A DNA stretch of 64,000 nucleotides from Acinetobacter pittii (GTDB lineage: Bacteria; Pseudomonadota; Gammaproteobacteria; Pseudomonadales; Moraxellaceae), in assembly GCF_034064985.1 (NCBI RefSeq), contig NZ_CP139249.1, positions 2,914,001-2,978,000 on the forward strand. The letters are read 5' to 3'. The notes below the pieces were generated by a model, which saw nothing but the letters and a program-made list of their open reading frames with translations, had not been told where the DNA came from and searched no databases. Made by a program: the position numbers and the translations under genes. Position 1 is the first letter of the stretch, and the number at the start of each line of letters is the position of its first letter. Below, piece by piece: positions 17,290-27,068 of this stretch.

Positions 17290-18405
17290 ATGCATATTGC
17301 AATCATTGGCGCGGGCATAAGTGGATTAATGTCTGCGCTGGAGTTGGTTGAACAAGGCTGTAAAGTCAGCATTTTTGATCAACAACAAGCGGGACAAGCA
17401 GCCTCTTGGGCTGGCGGAGGTATTCTCTCTCCGATGTACCCGTGGCGCTATGTGCATGCAGTGAACCAACTCGCTCAATTTGGCAAAACCTCTTATCAAG
17501 CATGGAACCAAAAGCTTTACCCTGTTACAGGGATTGATTTTGAAATTCATGACACAGGCATGCTGATTTTTGATGAAGAAGATTTTGACGTTGGTTTGTC
17601 CTACGCAGAACAGCATCAAGAACCGATGCAGCGCTGTGAATATTTACAAAGAGATGCGCTAGAACAAGTTAATCCACATATTTCCGATCAGTTTCAAGAA
17701 GCCATTTATTTCCCTGAACTATCTAATATTCGTAATCCGCGCGTATTACAGTCCCTGATTCGCTATTTAAAACAACATCCAAATGTTGAATTTTTTGAAC
17801 ACACTCCTGTTAAAAAACTGATTCAACAAGGTGATGCCATACAAGCTCTACAAACCGAAGATGGTCGCAAACATACAGCAGACCATTTTGTAATAACTTC
17901 GGGCGCTTGGAGCCATTACTGGAACTCACAATTACAACTCAAAATTCCAGTCGAACCTGTTCAAGGTCAAATGCTGTTATTTAAAACCCCTGCTCACTGG
18001 CTACCGACCATGTGTATGAATCGAGTCATGTATTTGATTCCTCGTATGGACGGTCATATCGTGTGCGGGTCAAGCATGGCACATCGTGGTTTTGACACCT
18101 CTACCGATGAAACCACTCAGCACAATATTTTAGAAGCGTGTTTAGAAATGGTGCCTGAACTGGCCAATTTCCCGATTGTACAGCGCTGGGCAGGACTCAG
18201 ACCAAGTTCACCAAATGGCGTTCCCTACATTGGCAAAATGCCCGAAATGGACAACCTCTGGGCAAACTTTGGTCATTTTAGAAATGGTTTGTGTATGGGC
18301 GCAGGTTCTGCACAATTGCTCCGTCAGCTTATGCTCGGTCAACCAACATTAGTTGATGCCAAAGCATATTCGCCAGAGCGTTTGCAAAATAAAATCTTAG
18401 CCTGA
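17290..18405 (+). CDS. thiO: FAD-dependent glycine oxidase-like protein ThiO
   Basis: A 371-residue D-amino-acid-oxidase-family flavoenzyme. The N-terminal Rossmann motif is IAIIGAGISGLMSALEL, then ASWAGGGILSPMYPWRY, which is characteristic of ThiO. Near the C-terminus, WAGLRPSSPNGVPYIG and NFGHFRNGLCMGAGSA bind FAD. ThiO oxidises glycine to the imine used to build the thiazole of thiamine. No other thi gene is adjacent, so the assignment rests on these motifs; a related amino-acid oxidase is possible. Its 3' end overlaps the convergent epimerase-like gene by 9 bases. Confidence 0.85.
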   Translation: MHIAIIGAGISGLMSALELVEQGCKVSIFDQQQAGQAASWAGGGILSPMYPWRYVHAVNQLAQFGKTSYQAWNQKLYPVTGIDFEIHDTGMLIFDEEDFDVGLSYAEQHQEPMQRCEYLQRDALEQVNPHISDQFQEAIYFPELSNIRNPRVLQSLIRYLKQHPNVEFFEHTPVKKLIQQGDAIQALQTEDGRKHTADHFVITSGAWSHYWNSQLQLKIPVEPVQGQMLLFKTPAHWLPTMCMNRVMYLIPRMDGHIVCGSSMAHRGFDTSTDETTQHNILEACLEMVPELANFPIVQRWAGLRPSSPNGVPYIGKMPEMDNLWANFGHFRNGLCMGAGSAQLLRQLMLGQPTLVDAKAYSPERLQNKILA

Positions 18406-19302
18406 GGCGAGTATATTCTCTAAAGCCATTTTTAACTGAGGATAAGCAAACTCAAATCCTTCAGTTTGTAAGGCTGCGGGTTTGACGTACTGACCATTTA
18501 AGATCAATTGAGACTGTTCGCCCAACAAACAGCGAAAAACAGTGCTTGGTGCTGACAACAATGGTTTCTTATTCAAAACCTCTGCTGCTTGTTCAACAAA
18601 AGCTTTTTGAGTCACATTTTCTGGCGCTACCACATTGTGAATTTGAGCAGATTGAGGATGTTTAAATATAAACTCAATTGCGTTTAATACGTCTTCAATA
18701 TGTACCCAAACCACAGGCTGACGACCATGACCAATTTGACCAACTAAATTGAGTCGAATCGGAAGTAACATTTTAGGCAAGATGCCACCGCCCTGCCCAA
18801 ACACAACGCCTAAGCGAATAATTTTAGTATTTTGCTGAGCGTCTGCTAAAGCTGCTCGCTCCCACTCTTGGCAAAGCTCGGACATAAAAATAGGCTGTGG
18901 CGGGCTTTGTTCAGTACACACTTCTGCCCACTTTTCTTGATCATCTATTCCGTAATAACCAATTGCAGAACCAGACACAATTACTTCCGGAAAAATTTCA
19001 GACTGCTTGAGCCATGCATACAGTTTTCGGGTCGTATTTACACGGCTTTCAATGAGCTGTTTTTTATGTGACTCGGTCCAGCGTTTCTCGCCAATATTTG
19101 CACCCGCCAAATTCACCACATAATCAATTTGCCGTGTCGAAATATCTTCAAACTTTTGTATCCACTGCAAGGCAGGATGGTCAGATGTCTTTCCAGCCTG
19201 CCGTGTCGCCGCAATCACGTTATAATTTTTTTGCAGCAGGAACCTAATTAAATGCGTTCCAATAAAGCCACTGGCACCCGTAATTAATACATTCTTATTC
19301 AT
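18397..19302 (-). CDS. TIGR01777-type NAD(P)-binding epimerase-like protein (YfcH-like)
   Basis: 301 residues. An SDR Rossmann start (NVLITGASGFIGTHLIRFLL) is followed by VNLAGANIGEKRWTESHKKQL, SGSAIGYYG and the C-terminal DUF1731-like block (FEFAYPQLKMALENIL). These define the YfcH/TIGR01777 group. The family is annotated as an epimerase or cell-division-inhibitor-like protein, but its substrate is not known. Probably single-gene; it converges on thiO. Confidence 0.88.
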   Translation of the reverse strand: MNKNVLITGASGFIGTHLIRFLLQKNYNVIAATRQAGKTSDHPALQWIQKFEDISTRQIDYVVNLAGANIGEKRWTESHKKQLIESRVNTTRKLYAWLKQSEIFPEVIVSGSAIGYYGIDDQEKWAEVCTEQSPPQPIFMSELCQEWERAALADAQQNTKIIRLGVVFGQGGGILPKMLLPIRLNLVGQIGHGRQPVVWVHIEDVLNAIEFIFKHPQSAQIHNVVAPENVTQKAFVEQAAEVLNKKPLLSAPSTVFRCLLGEQSQLILNGQYVKPAALQTEGFEFAYPQLKMALENILASG

Positions 19303-19385
19303 ATTTCCTCCTAAGCTGAGGATTCAAGTTTTATTTAATTGTATAAGACTCATTTATATTTAAACGTATGAGTTTTCATAGTGAT

Positions 19386-19838
19386 CTATTGCACATTAAA
19401 CATTTTGTCAGCCATTCGCTGTGCTTGTTTGCCATAAAACCAATAGGTAATTAAATAAAGTGGAATAGCTAACATTAAAAGCATGATCACCATAATACTT
19501 AAGAACTGAGGTTGTTTGAGGTAAAGCATAAAGTTTTGCAAAATCTCAGGGTCTTTTCTTGAAAATAAAAACAGACCAAATAAAACACCACACAAGTTAT
19601 AGCCCCAAAAAATTAGGGTAAAACCCAAAGTAAATTTCTTTTTTTCTGGTACAGTCGGGGCACGGCGTTCTTTCTTTAAAAATTTAAATAAGACAAAAAT
19701 CATTGCGCCTAAATATGGAACGGCTGTTAAAATACCACCTACACTCGCTGGTAATAGTGCTGCAACAACACCTACAATTAAGGTGAGCACAATGCATAAA
19801 CCAAAAAACCAGAGAAAGTAAGAACGTAATTTGGTCAT
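19386..19838 (-). CDS. Small four-span membrane protein (possibly ABZJ_00895 family)
   Basis: 150 residues with four hydrophobic segments: about 8-30, 38-52, 70-95 and 110-133, separated by short charged loops. The middle loop (KKERRAPTVPEKKKF) is strongly basic and so cytoplasmic. It looks like the Acinetobacter-restricted family I know as ABZJ_00895, but this is from memory of the general pattern. No function known. The start at 19838 is the first ATG, with a weak ribosome site. Confidence 0.75.
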   Translation of the reverse strand: MTKLRSYFLWFFGLCIVLTLIVGVVAALLPASVGGILTAVPYLGAMIFVLFKFLKKERRAPTVPEKKKFTLGFTLIFWGYNLCGVLFGLFLFSRKDPEILQNFMLYLKQPQFLSIMVIMLLMLAIPLYLITYWFYGKQAQRMADKMFNVQ

Positions 19839-19939
19839 ATTTTTGCCTAATTTATGAGTTCAAAAAATAATTATAAATTTTTTTCGATTTTTTTTCATTT
19901 TTCTGTCAACCAATCCTGATCTCTTGACGTTATATAGGG

Positions 19940-20114
19940 TAACAAGGTCGCAGCAACCGAATACTTCCTTTGCACGGCATCCGCAAAATTGTTTCGGTGA
20001 CCTTTCATTACGACTCTTTCCTTCCTTCGGATTAGGTTTTGTTAGCAGCCGAAACCCTTGATGAAGTTTTTGACCGACGATTCTCTCATCACTCGAATCG
20101 TCGGTTTTTATTTT
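19940..20114 (+). ncRNA. Candidate small RNA with three-tier hairpin and strong terminator
   Basis: No ORF of note lies here, but base pairing is strong. One nested hairpin combines GGTC/GACC (19946-19949 with 19999-20002), ACCGAA/TTCGGT (19956-19961 with 19993-19998) and TTTGC/GCAAA (19969-19973 with 19983-19987). A second, smaller stem is TTCGG/CCGAA (20026-20030 with 20049-20053) or GGTTT/AAACC. An 11-bp terminator stem follows, ACCGACGATTC/GAATCGTCGGT (20073-20083 with 20095-20105), with a T run. A TATATA -10-like box lies at 19931. It does not show the signatures of 6S, SRP, RNase P or tmRNA. Strand is fixed by the terminator. Confidence 0.6.
20073..20114 (+). terminator. Terminator of the candidate small RNA
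   Basis: Perfect 11-bp stem with an 11-base loop followed by TTTTTATTTT. Confidence 0.85.
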
Positions 20115-20218
20115 CTAGCACTTTCATTTATTTTACGCTCCCCATACACAATAGTGCTTTCGTGCCTATAAAGGCTATGCGTATACTTTTTACACCATAA
20201 AAATATGATTTAAATAAT

Positions 20219-20596
20219 ATGAACAACATTGCCTATTTTGAAATCCAGTCTTCAAACCCTGCCCGTGATGCGCAGTTTTATCAAACTGTGTTTGGCTGGC
20301 AATTTAAACTCGATGAAAACTTACCGATTGAATATTATCGCATAGAGACACCTTCAACTATGGGGGGACTATTAAAACGCCCAGCCCAAACGCCTCCGAT
20401 GGAATATGGCACCAATGCATTTACCTGTTCGGTTCAGGTGGAAAACTTTGATGAAGTGGCTGCAAAAATTTTAGCGCAAGGTGGTATTGTCGCGATGGAT
20501 AAATTCGCTATTCCGGGCCGTGCTTGGCATGGTTACTTTGTCGATTTAGACCACAACGTTTTTGGTATTTTCCAAGTCGATGAAAATGCAGCTTAA
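20219..20596 (+). CDS. VOC (glyoxalase/bleomycin-resistance fold) family protein
   Basis: 125 residues with one VOC module: IAYFEIQSSNPARDAQFYQTVFGWQF at the N-terminus and the closing PGRAWHGYFVDLDHNVFGIFQVD. The protein is like the short lactoylglutathione-lyase-like proteins whose substrate is unknown. Metal ligands of true glyoxalase I are not all evident. It follows the candidate small RNA by about 100 bases and has its own likely promoter there. It converges with the OsmC gene at a shared terminator. Confidence 0.85.
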   Translation: MNNIAYFEIQSSNPARDAQFYQTVFGWQFKLDENLPIEYYRIETPSTMGGLLKRPAQTPPMEYGTNAFTCSVQVENFDEVAAKILAQGGIVAMDKFAIPGRAWHGYFVDLDHNVFGIFQVDENAA

Positions 20597-20628
20597 AGAT
20601 TTTATTTAGCCTATTTATTTTAATTTAT

Positions 20629-20651
20629 AGCCACCGCTTTTATCGGTGGCT
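20629..20651. terminator. Bidirectional terminator between VOC and OsmC genes
   Basis: AGCCACCG (20629-20636) pairs with CGGTGGCT (20644-20651) between convergent genes; flanking T runs are modest. Confidence 0.75.
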
Positions 20652-20663
20652 ATTTCATATGAA

Positions 20664-21137
20664 TTATTCAGCAAAGCTAAAGCTGGCTTCACATGTAATT
20701 GGAAAATTCACCGAATTGGCAATCATACATTCGTGATGTGCTTCTTCGTGCAGTTTTGCAGCAAGTTCTTGATCGGCACCTTTTTCCAAAACAATCTCTG
20801 GTCTTAAAATAATTTGGGTGAAGTGACCACGTTTAACTGGATCTGCATCTTCCATAAAGCCAAGTGCTTTGTCGACATAACTCAACACATGAATATGATT
20901 GACTGCACATAGGTGCAAATACCAAAGCTTATGACAAGCTGAAGCTGATGCAACCAATAAATCTTCAGGGTTCCACCTGGTCACATCGCCTAAATAGGCA
21001 GGGTCTGATGAACCTTGAATGGTGGTCTTTTGAGGATGTTGAATACTAAAATCGCGTTTATAAGAACGATAAGATGAAGTACCTGTACCCGTATTGCCTT
21101 CCCACTGTATTTTTACTTCATATTTATGAATAGCCAT
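20664..21137 (-). CDS. OsmC-family thiol peroxidase-like protein
   Basis: 157 residues from the ATG at 21137 (GAG nine bases upstream; starts at 21155 and 21176 are possible). The OsmC/Ohr fold is seen in WEGNTGTGTSSYRSYKRDF and in NPEDLLVASASACHKLWYLHLC, which carries the first redox Cys. HHECMIANSVNFPIT carries the second. Members reduce organic or lipid hydroperoxides with a Cys pair. No MarR-type ohrR regulator lies nearby, so it is closer to the general YhfA/OsmC group than to a classic ohr locus. Confidence 0.87.
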   Translation of the reverse strand: MAIHKYEVKIQWEGNTGTGTSSYRSYKRDFSIQHPQKTTIQGSSDPAYLGDVTRWNPEDLLVASASACHKLWYLHLCAVNHIHVLSYVDKALGFMEDADPVKRGHFTQIILRPEIVLEKGADQELAAKLHEEAHHECMIANSVNFPITCEASFSFAE

Positions 21138-21300
21138 TTTATTCTCAAAGTTCATGGTTTGACCTGATAGTAACAAAGCAGAGCTTAAGGAGACAAAATA
21201 ATTCAGATTTCATTGCTGGCTTAAATAACGAGCACTTTAAAATGTCTTGATAAAATCTCCTGCCAATTTATGCTAACGTATCTGTGTTTATTTTGGCTTG

Positions 21301-22569
21301 ATGTCTGTTTCTATGTCCGTACATTTTCTACATACTTCTGACTGGCATTTGGGGCAGTTTTTTTATAATCACTCACGACACTACGAACACCAACAATTTT
21401 TAAGCTGGTTGCTCACTCAAATTCAAGAAAAACAACCGCATGCCCTGCTTATTGCGGGTGATATTTTTGATGTTATTAACCCAGGTTCTCAAGCACAAAA
21501 ACAGCTCTACCAATTTTTAGCAGATGCCCATCGTATTGCACCGCACATGCAAACGCTCATGATTGCGGGTAACCATGACTCAGGCTACCGTATTGAACAG
21601 GTCGAACCACTCTTAGAAAAATACAACGCAAAAACCGTGGGCGTGGTTCGCTGGAATGAAGATAAAACCCTAGATCTCGATCGACTACTTTTACCTATTT
21701 ATAATCAAAATCAAGAGATAGTAGCATGGTGCCTTGCCCTACCTTTTTTACGCTCGGCCGAAATTACGGGCTTTAATGAACATACCACTAACAGCAAAAA
21801 TGCGATTACCTATTTGCACCAGCAACTCATTGCTGAAGCCAAACGTCGCAAGACACCAGACCAAGCGCTTATTTTGATGTCGCATGCGCATATGCAAGGT
21901 GGGGAAACATCTGACTCTGAGCGCCCAATTATTATTGGTAACGAAGAGGCACTTTCGACGACTTTATTTGAAGATGCGGTCGACTATGTTGCTTTAGGAC
22001 ATCTACATAAACCACAAAAAGTAGGCCAGCCGCACATTCGTTATAGCGGTTCACCCATTCCACTTTCTTTTAGCGAAATTAACTATAAGCACCAAGTGGT
22101 TGAGGTCAAAATCGACCCGAGTCAGGAGGCAGACTGTCGTTTGCAATTTGAAGCTGTCGAAATTCCGCGTTGCATACAATTGCACCGCATTCGTGGTGAA
22201 TTAAACGAAGTGCTGCAACAACTCAAAGCCTTGCCTCATGGCGTGATTGAAAATATTGACCACCGTGAATATGTGGATATTGAATATTATAGTTTAACGC
22301 CGCCACAGCCCAATTTACGTCAGCAGTTTGAAGCGGCTCTACCGCCTGACCGCTACCGTTTAGTGCGTATTTCACGTCAATATGTGAATAAAGACACCAC
22401 CGATTCAAATGCCACTCAGCAAATCGCTCTTGAACCGCCGACACCAGAAAAACTCTTTCAAAATATTTGGGAAAAACAAGGTTACAGCGCCGATGATACG
22501 GTCTTAAAAGATTTTTTGAGTCTGGTACAAGAAGCACAAAAAAATCTTGAAAATGATGCAACACCTTAA
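21301..22569 (+). CDS. sbcD: Exonuclease subunit SbcD
   Basis: 422 residues; a start at 21313 is equally possible. Mre11-type phosphoesterase motifs run in order: FLHTSDWHLGQ (metal), LIAGDIFD, IAGNHDSG, MSHAHMQGG and VALGHLHKPQ. The capping domain and C-terminal part follow. With SbcC it forms the Mn-dependent nuclease that opens DNA hairpins and processes double-strand breaks. sbcC starts 9 bases downstream, so they form an operon. Length is as usual for the family. Confidence 0.95.
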   Translation: MSVSMSVHFLHTSDWHLGQFFYNHSRHYEHQQFLSWLLTQIQEKQPHALLIAGDIFDVINPGSQAQKQLYQFLADAHRIAPHMQTLMIAGNHDSGYRIEQVEPLLEKYNAKTVGVVRWNEDKTLDLDRLLLPIYNQNQEIVAWCLALPFLRSAEITGFNEHTTNSKNAITYLHQQLIAEAKRRKTPDQALILMSHAHMQGGETSDSERPIIIGNEEALSTTLFEDAVDYVALGHLHKPQKVGQPHIRYSGSPIPLSFSEINYKHQVVEVKIDPSQEADCRLQFEAVEIPRCIQLHRIRGELNEVLQQLKALPHGVIENIDHREYVDIEYYSLTPPQPNLRQQFEAALPPDRYRLVRISRQYVNKDTTDSNATQQIALEPPTPEKLFQNIWEKQGYSADDTVLKDFLSLVQEAQKNLENDATP

Positions 22570-22578
22570 GGATATGTC

Positions 22579-25500
22579 ATGAAAATTTTATCCATTCGAA
22601 TAAAAAATCTGGCATCTCTTTCTGATGAGCATTTTATTGATTTTGAAAGTGCGCCCCTCGCCCATGCAGGTCTCATTGCGATCGTGGGAAAAACAGGCGC
22701 AGGTAAGTCAACCATTTTAGATGCCATGTGCCTAGCTTTGTTTAATCGGGTTCCACGCCTGAAAGACAGTGACGGTAAATTAAAAGATGTTGATGGTTCT
22801 GAGTTACTCACTAACTCACCTTTAACTGTCTTACGCCGTGGTACAGGACATGGTTTTGCTGAGCTTTGCTTTATTGCGCAAGATCAAAAGCGCTATTCGA
22901 CACGCTGGGAAATTAAGCGGGCACGTGAAAACCCAAATGGTAAATTACAAAGCGTACAACGCCATTTAAAATGCCTGACCGATGGCGTGGTACTTGCAGA
23001 CAAAGCCAAAGCGGTTGATGAAAAAGTTAAACAAATTACCCAGCTTTCTTTTGAACAGTTTACTCGTGCTGTACTACTTGCTCAGTCAGAAGTGACCGCG
23101 TTTTTAAAAGCACGAGACAGCGAACGTGGAGAGTTACTCGAGTACCTGACCAACTCCAGCATTTTCGCCAAAATTGGTGAGCTGGCTTTTCGTAAAACCG
23201 CAGATATTGCGAAACAGCGTAAACAGCTTGAAGAGTTTTTAGGATATATTGAAATTTTGTCTGATGAAGATATTGCTGCATTTACCGAACAATACCAGCA
23301 AGCCGAACAAAATCATCAACAGTTAGAACAACAAAAAAATATCTTAGACAAACAACAACAATGGTTTGAACGTAAAGCGAAACTTGAGCAAGAAGTTCAA
23401 GCTAAACAACAACAGTTTCAAACCCAGCAAAACCATCATCAACAATTGGCTGGTGAGCGTGAGCAATTAAAAAGACTCGAAGTTTTCTCTGAAATACGCC
23501 CACAAGTTTTTCAGCAAGCTCAAAATTTACAAACCCTACAACAACTTGAGCCGCAAATTCAGCAAGCTCAGACCAAGTTTAATGAGTTGGTGCAAATTTT
23601 TGAAACGGGACAAAAACAATATCAACTTGCAGAACAAGAACTCAAACAGACGCTCGATTTTGAGCAAAAGCATCAACATGCTTTAAACCAAGTTCGACAG
23701 TCCATTCAGGAACGTGCTTTTATTGCCGATGAATATAAAAAGTGCAAAGAAAAAAGAAACGTACTTGAGCAAAAACTCAGTCCACTGCACCAGCAGCAAA
23801 ACACTGTGCAACAGCACATTGCACAGCTTGAGCAGAACCAAATTCATCTGCAACAACAGCTTATCCATACTCAGCAATATGCTGTGTTGGATAAAGGCCT
23901 TTCAGCACATCTACATCAACTTGGGCAATTTATTCAAAATTACCAAGCAATCGAACAACAGCTCGGAAACCCTACCCTTGCTCGCCAAAAGCTATCGGAA
24001 GCTAAAAGTGAAGTTGAACAACTCACAGCTTCACTCGGCACAGTTGAACAAATTGAGTTAAAACTTGAACAGCAGCGTAAAGATAAAGATCAGAAACTTG
24101 CTCAAGTCACACAGTTAGATCTGATTCAGCAAAAAATAAAAATTTATCATGAGCTATATGCTGAGCTTCAGCAATTCTCTGAAAAACAAACGCAAACCTC
24201 AGCCCAAGAGCAGCAACTTAAAACCGTTTGCCAGTTAGCTGAACAAGACTACCAAACAGCAAAAACTGAGCGTGAAAAGTTACAGCACATCCTGCAACAG
24301 CAGCGTTTATTACACACAGAAAATATTGAACAATTACGGGCCAATCTTAAAGAAGGTGAAGCGTGTTTAGTCTGTGGAAGTACCCACCACCCTTACCGTA
24401 TTGATGATAGTGCAGTTTCCAAAGCTTTATTCGATTTGCAGCAACAACAAGAGCAGCAAGCTGTTGCACTCGAGCAAACTAAATTTAATGCATGGCAAAC
24501 CCAGCAACATGCACTTACCCAGTGTCGTGCCGAGCTTGAGCAAGTTCAGAAATATCTAGCTCAACTTCAAACAAAACAATCAAGCTTGCAGCAAGAACTT
24601 GATCAGCAATTTAGCCTCAATCACTTACATATTGAGCTTAATCAAGCTCCTGAGCAGATCTTGCTAACTCTGAACGAACTCAGACAAGCGGCACAAACTG
24701 CCATAAGTTCATTTGACTCAGAAAACTTGCGTTTAACCCAAGCGATTAAACAGCACAATCAACTGGTTCAATCAATTCAACGTAATGAAAGTTTGCTTAA
24801 TGCGGCACAGCAATGGCAACAACAAGTTCAACATATTGTCGAGTGTTTATCGGAAGCTGAAAAGCACGCATGGCAGCAGTCGAGTAGCCAAACGGCTAAA
24901 CAGACTTGGTCGATTTTAGACGCACGTGCTAAGCAACTTGAGCAACAAGAACAGCTTTCACAGCGTTTTGAACAGCAGCAACAGGAACTTAAAATGTTAG
25001 CTGCCAATCTTGAGCAAATGACCAAGCAAATTGATGAGATCGATCAAAATCTCCAAGAGATTACGCTTAAAGGCCAACAAAATAATGAAAAAGCGGTGTC
25101 GCTCATTCAGCAAATGACGGGCCGCTCGGATCTTAAACCGCATGAATGGCTAATTGAGCATGACGTTAAACGTCAGCAACAACAAACGGCGTATCACGAG
25201 GCTAAACAATGTTTTGAACAAACCAGACAGCACTTTGAGCAGCAAAAACAAGCACTCGATCAGCTTAAGCATCAACATCAACACACTGCGGGGCACCAGC
25301 AGCAGATTGATGAGCAAATTCAAAACTGGTTAAAAGCCCACACTGATTTTCAGGCAACTGATCTTACGGCGCTCATGCAAATTAATTCAGCTCAAGAGCA
25401 AGATATTCGTAACCGTCTTAATCATGCCGAGCGTTTATTAAGTGAAGCCTCTTCTGCCCTTAAAACCATGCAAGAGCAATTGAGCGAGCACTTACAAACT

Positions 25501-26175
25501 CAGCCAGATATTGAATATGAAAAGCTTGTTAGCCTTATTCAAGACAATATTGCAGAGCTTAAAGCCCAGCTTGAAGTACGTGATCGGCTTAAGCTTAAGC
25601 TTGAAGTCCATCAGCAAAATCTGGCTAAACAGCAACAATACGCTGAGCAAATTCAAAATATTCAGCAAGAAGAACATCGCTGGAGCAAAATTTCAGGCTT
25701 GATTGGTGATGCAAAAGGTAAAGAGTTCCGCGACTATGCCCAGCAATATCACCTAGATATTTTAGTGGAACATGCTAACCAGCAACTGGCAATGCTGTCT
25801 CAACGTTATACGTTAAAACGCCTAGATCAGTCTCTAAGTCTTGCGATTATTGACCATGACATGGATGGAGAAACCCGTTCTGTTGCATCTTTGTCTGGCG
25901 GTGAGTCGTTCTTAACTGCCCTTGCCTTGTCTTTAGCGATTGCCAATATGGCCTCGGGCTCAATGAAAATTGAATCGCTGTTTATTGATGAAGGCTTTGG
26001 TACTTTAGACGCCTCATCTTTGCACATGGTGATGAATGCTTTAGACCAATTGCAAAATCAGGGGCGTCAGGTCATTCTCATCTCACACATTCAAGAAATG
26101 CATGAGCGTATTCCTGTACAAATTCAGGTAAAACCACTCGGCGCAGGTGCAAGTACCATAGAAGTAGTAGGTTAA
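22579..26175 (+). CDS. sbcC: SMC-like exonuclease subunit SbcC
   Basis: 1198 residues. Walker A GKTGAGKSTILDAMCLALF lies near 37-50. Two long coiled coils, exceptionally rich in Gln and His, flank the zinc hook C596-L-V-C599 (GEACLVCGSTHHP). At the C-terminus lie the ABC signature SLSGGESFLTALALSLAIA, Walker B ESLFIDEGFGTLD and the switch His in VILISHIQEM. It dimerises through the hook and ATPase heads and carries SbcD. A transcription terminator follows directly. Confidence 0.96.
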   Translation: MKILSIRIKNLASLSDEHFIDFESAPLAHAGLIAIVGKTGAGKSTILDAMCLALFNRVPRLKDSDGKLKDVDGSELLTNSPLTVLRRGTGHGFAELCFIAQDQKRYSTRWEIKRARENPNGKLQSVQRHLKCLTDGVVLADKAKAVDEKVKQITQLSFEQFTRAVLLAQSEVTAFLKARDSERGELLEYLTNSSIFAKIGELAFRKTADIAKQRKQLEEFLGYIEILSDEDIAAFTEQYQQAEQNHQQLEQQKNILDKQQQWFERKAKLEQEVQAKQQQFQTQQNHHQQLAGEREQLKRLEVFSEIRPQVFQQAQNLQTLQQLEPQIQQAQTKFNELVQIFETGQKQYQLAEQELKQTLDFEQKHQHALNQVRQSIQERAFIADEYKKCKEKRNVLEQKLSPLHQQQNTVQQHIAQLEQNQIHLQQQLIHTQQYAVLDKGLSAHLHQLGQFIQNYQAIEQQLGNPTLARQKLSEAKSEVEQLTASLGTVEQIELKLEQQRKDKDQKLAQVTQLDLIQQKIKIYHELYAELQQFSEKQTQTSAQEQQLKTVCQLAEQDYQTAKTEREKLQHILQQQRLLHTENIEQLRANLKEGEACLVCGSTHHPYRIDDSAVSKALFDLQQQQEQQAVALEQTKFNAWQTQQHALTQCRAELEQVQKYLAQLQTKQSSLQQELDQQFSLNHLHIELNQAPEQILLTLNELRQAAQTAISSFDSENLRLTQAIKQHNQLVQSIQRNESLLNAAQQWQQQVQHIVECLSEAEKHAWQQSSSQTAKQTWSILDARAKQLEQQEQLSQRFEQQQQELKMLAANLEQMTKQIDEIDQNLQEITLKGQQNNEKAVSLIQQMTGRSDLKPHEWLIEHDVKRQQQQTAYHEAKQCFEQTRQHFEQQKQALDQLKHQHQHTAGHQQQIDEQIQNWLKAHTDFQATDLTALMQINSAQEQDIRNRLNHAERLLSEASSALKTMQEQLSEHLQTQPDIEYEKLVSLIQDNIAELKAQLEVRDRLKLKLEVHQQNLAKQQQYAEQIQNIQQEEHRWSKISGLIGDAKGKEFRDYAQQYHLDILVEHANQQLAMLSQRYTLKRLDQSLSLAIIDHDMDGETRSVASLSGGESFLTALALSLAIANMASGSMKIESLFIDEGFGTLDASSLHMVMNALDQLQNQGRQVILISHIQEMHERIPVQIQVKPLGAGASTIEVVG

Positions 26176-26179
26176 AACT

Positions 26180-26211
26180 AAAAAGCCCCGACATCCTGTC
26201 GGGGCTTTTTT
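26180..26211 (+). terminator. Terminator of sbcDC
   Basis: AAAAAGCCCCGACA, short loop, TGTCGGGGCTTTTTT directly after the sbcC stop. The 160 bases to the yggS stop hold nothing else I can support. Confidence 0.9.
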
Positions 26212-26375
26212 AGATTCTGCGTTGGTATAACTCCTGTCGTACCTGTATGCATCCATTCATCACTGTTTATTGTTATTCTTAGAAACATCCTGTTTCCTGA
26301 TGAGTTCATAATACGAAAAAAGCATTGTCTGCCATAGCCGCAAAAGGCCGCAGTTTCTGTAAGATAAAGCTTACA

Positions 26376-27068
26376 TCACCTTTTTTGCGAATAGTCTCTA
26401 GCACCAAATAAGGCTGTTCCTACACGAACCATGGTTGAACCAGCCGCAATTGCAGCTTCTAAATCACTCGACATTCCCATACTTAAAGTGTCCCAATCTT
26501 CTGGGTGGGCATGTTGGTCTTTCACAGCATCAAACAAGGCTTTAGCATCTGCAAAAGCGGCAGTATTGTCAGGCGCTGGAATGACCATTAAGCCACGTAA
26601 CCTGATTTTCGGTAGTTGACTCATTTGACCAACTAACTCGGCAACTTCATCTGGTACACAGCCATCTTTACTGTCTTGCCCATCAATATTCACTTGCAAA
26701 CAAATATTAAGCGCAGATTGATCATCACCACGCTGGTTAGATAGGCGCTCGGCAATAATTAAACGATCTACACCATGTACCCAATCAAATTTCTCGGCCA
26801 AATGCTTCGTCTTGTTGCGTTGAACATGACCAATGAAATGCCATTCAATGTCTAAATCCTGTAAAGCTTCGACTTTATCTAAAGCTTCTTGCAAATAGTT
26901 TTCGCCAAATGCTCTTTGCCCTGCTGCATACATTTCACGCAAACTTTCACTTGGATGTGTTTTCGATACGCCTAAAAGTTGTACGGTTTCAGGCGCACGT
27001 TGAGCATGTTCACAAGCACTTTGGATTTGCTGTAATACGTGCTGCCGCGCATCTTGCAGGTAATTCAT
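26376..27068 (-). CDS. yggS: PLP homeostasis protein (YggS/PROSC family)
   Basis: 230 residues from ATG 27068 (GAGAACC upstream). Single-domain alanine-racemase-like barrel: the PLP lysine is in LLGVSKTHPSE, with AFGENYLQEALDK, IEWHFIGHVQRNKTKHLAEKFDWVHGVD and the phosphate site LSMGMSSDLEAAIAAGSTMVRVGTALFG. It carries PLP but has no known enzymatic reaction; it balances vitamin B6 and amino-acid pools. Divergent from pilT, as is common in gamma-proteobacteria. Confidence 0.95.
   Translation of the reverse strand: MNYLQDARQHVLQQIQSACEHAQRAPETVQLLGVSKTHPSESLREMYAAGQRAFGENYLQEALDKVEALQDLDIEWHFIGHVQRNKTKHLAEKFDWVHGVDRLIIAERLSNQRGDDQSALNICLQVNIDGQDSKDGCVPDEVAELVGQMSQLPKIRLRGLMVIPAPDNTAAFADAKALFDAVKDQHAHPEDWDTLSMGMSSDLEAAIAAGSTMVRVGTALFGARDYSQKR

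Noticed and set aside
19938-19946. 16S rRNA 3' end-like GTAACAAGGT
   Set aside because: Only about ten bases match; the flanks differ and there is no rRNA operon here.
19940-20114. 6S RNA, SRP RNA or RNase P RNA
   Set aside because: No closing stem with central bubble (6S), no SRP GGAAG/GCAGCC domain and no RNase P conserved blocks.
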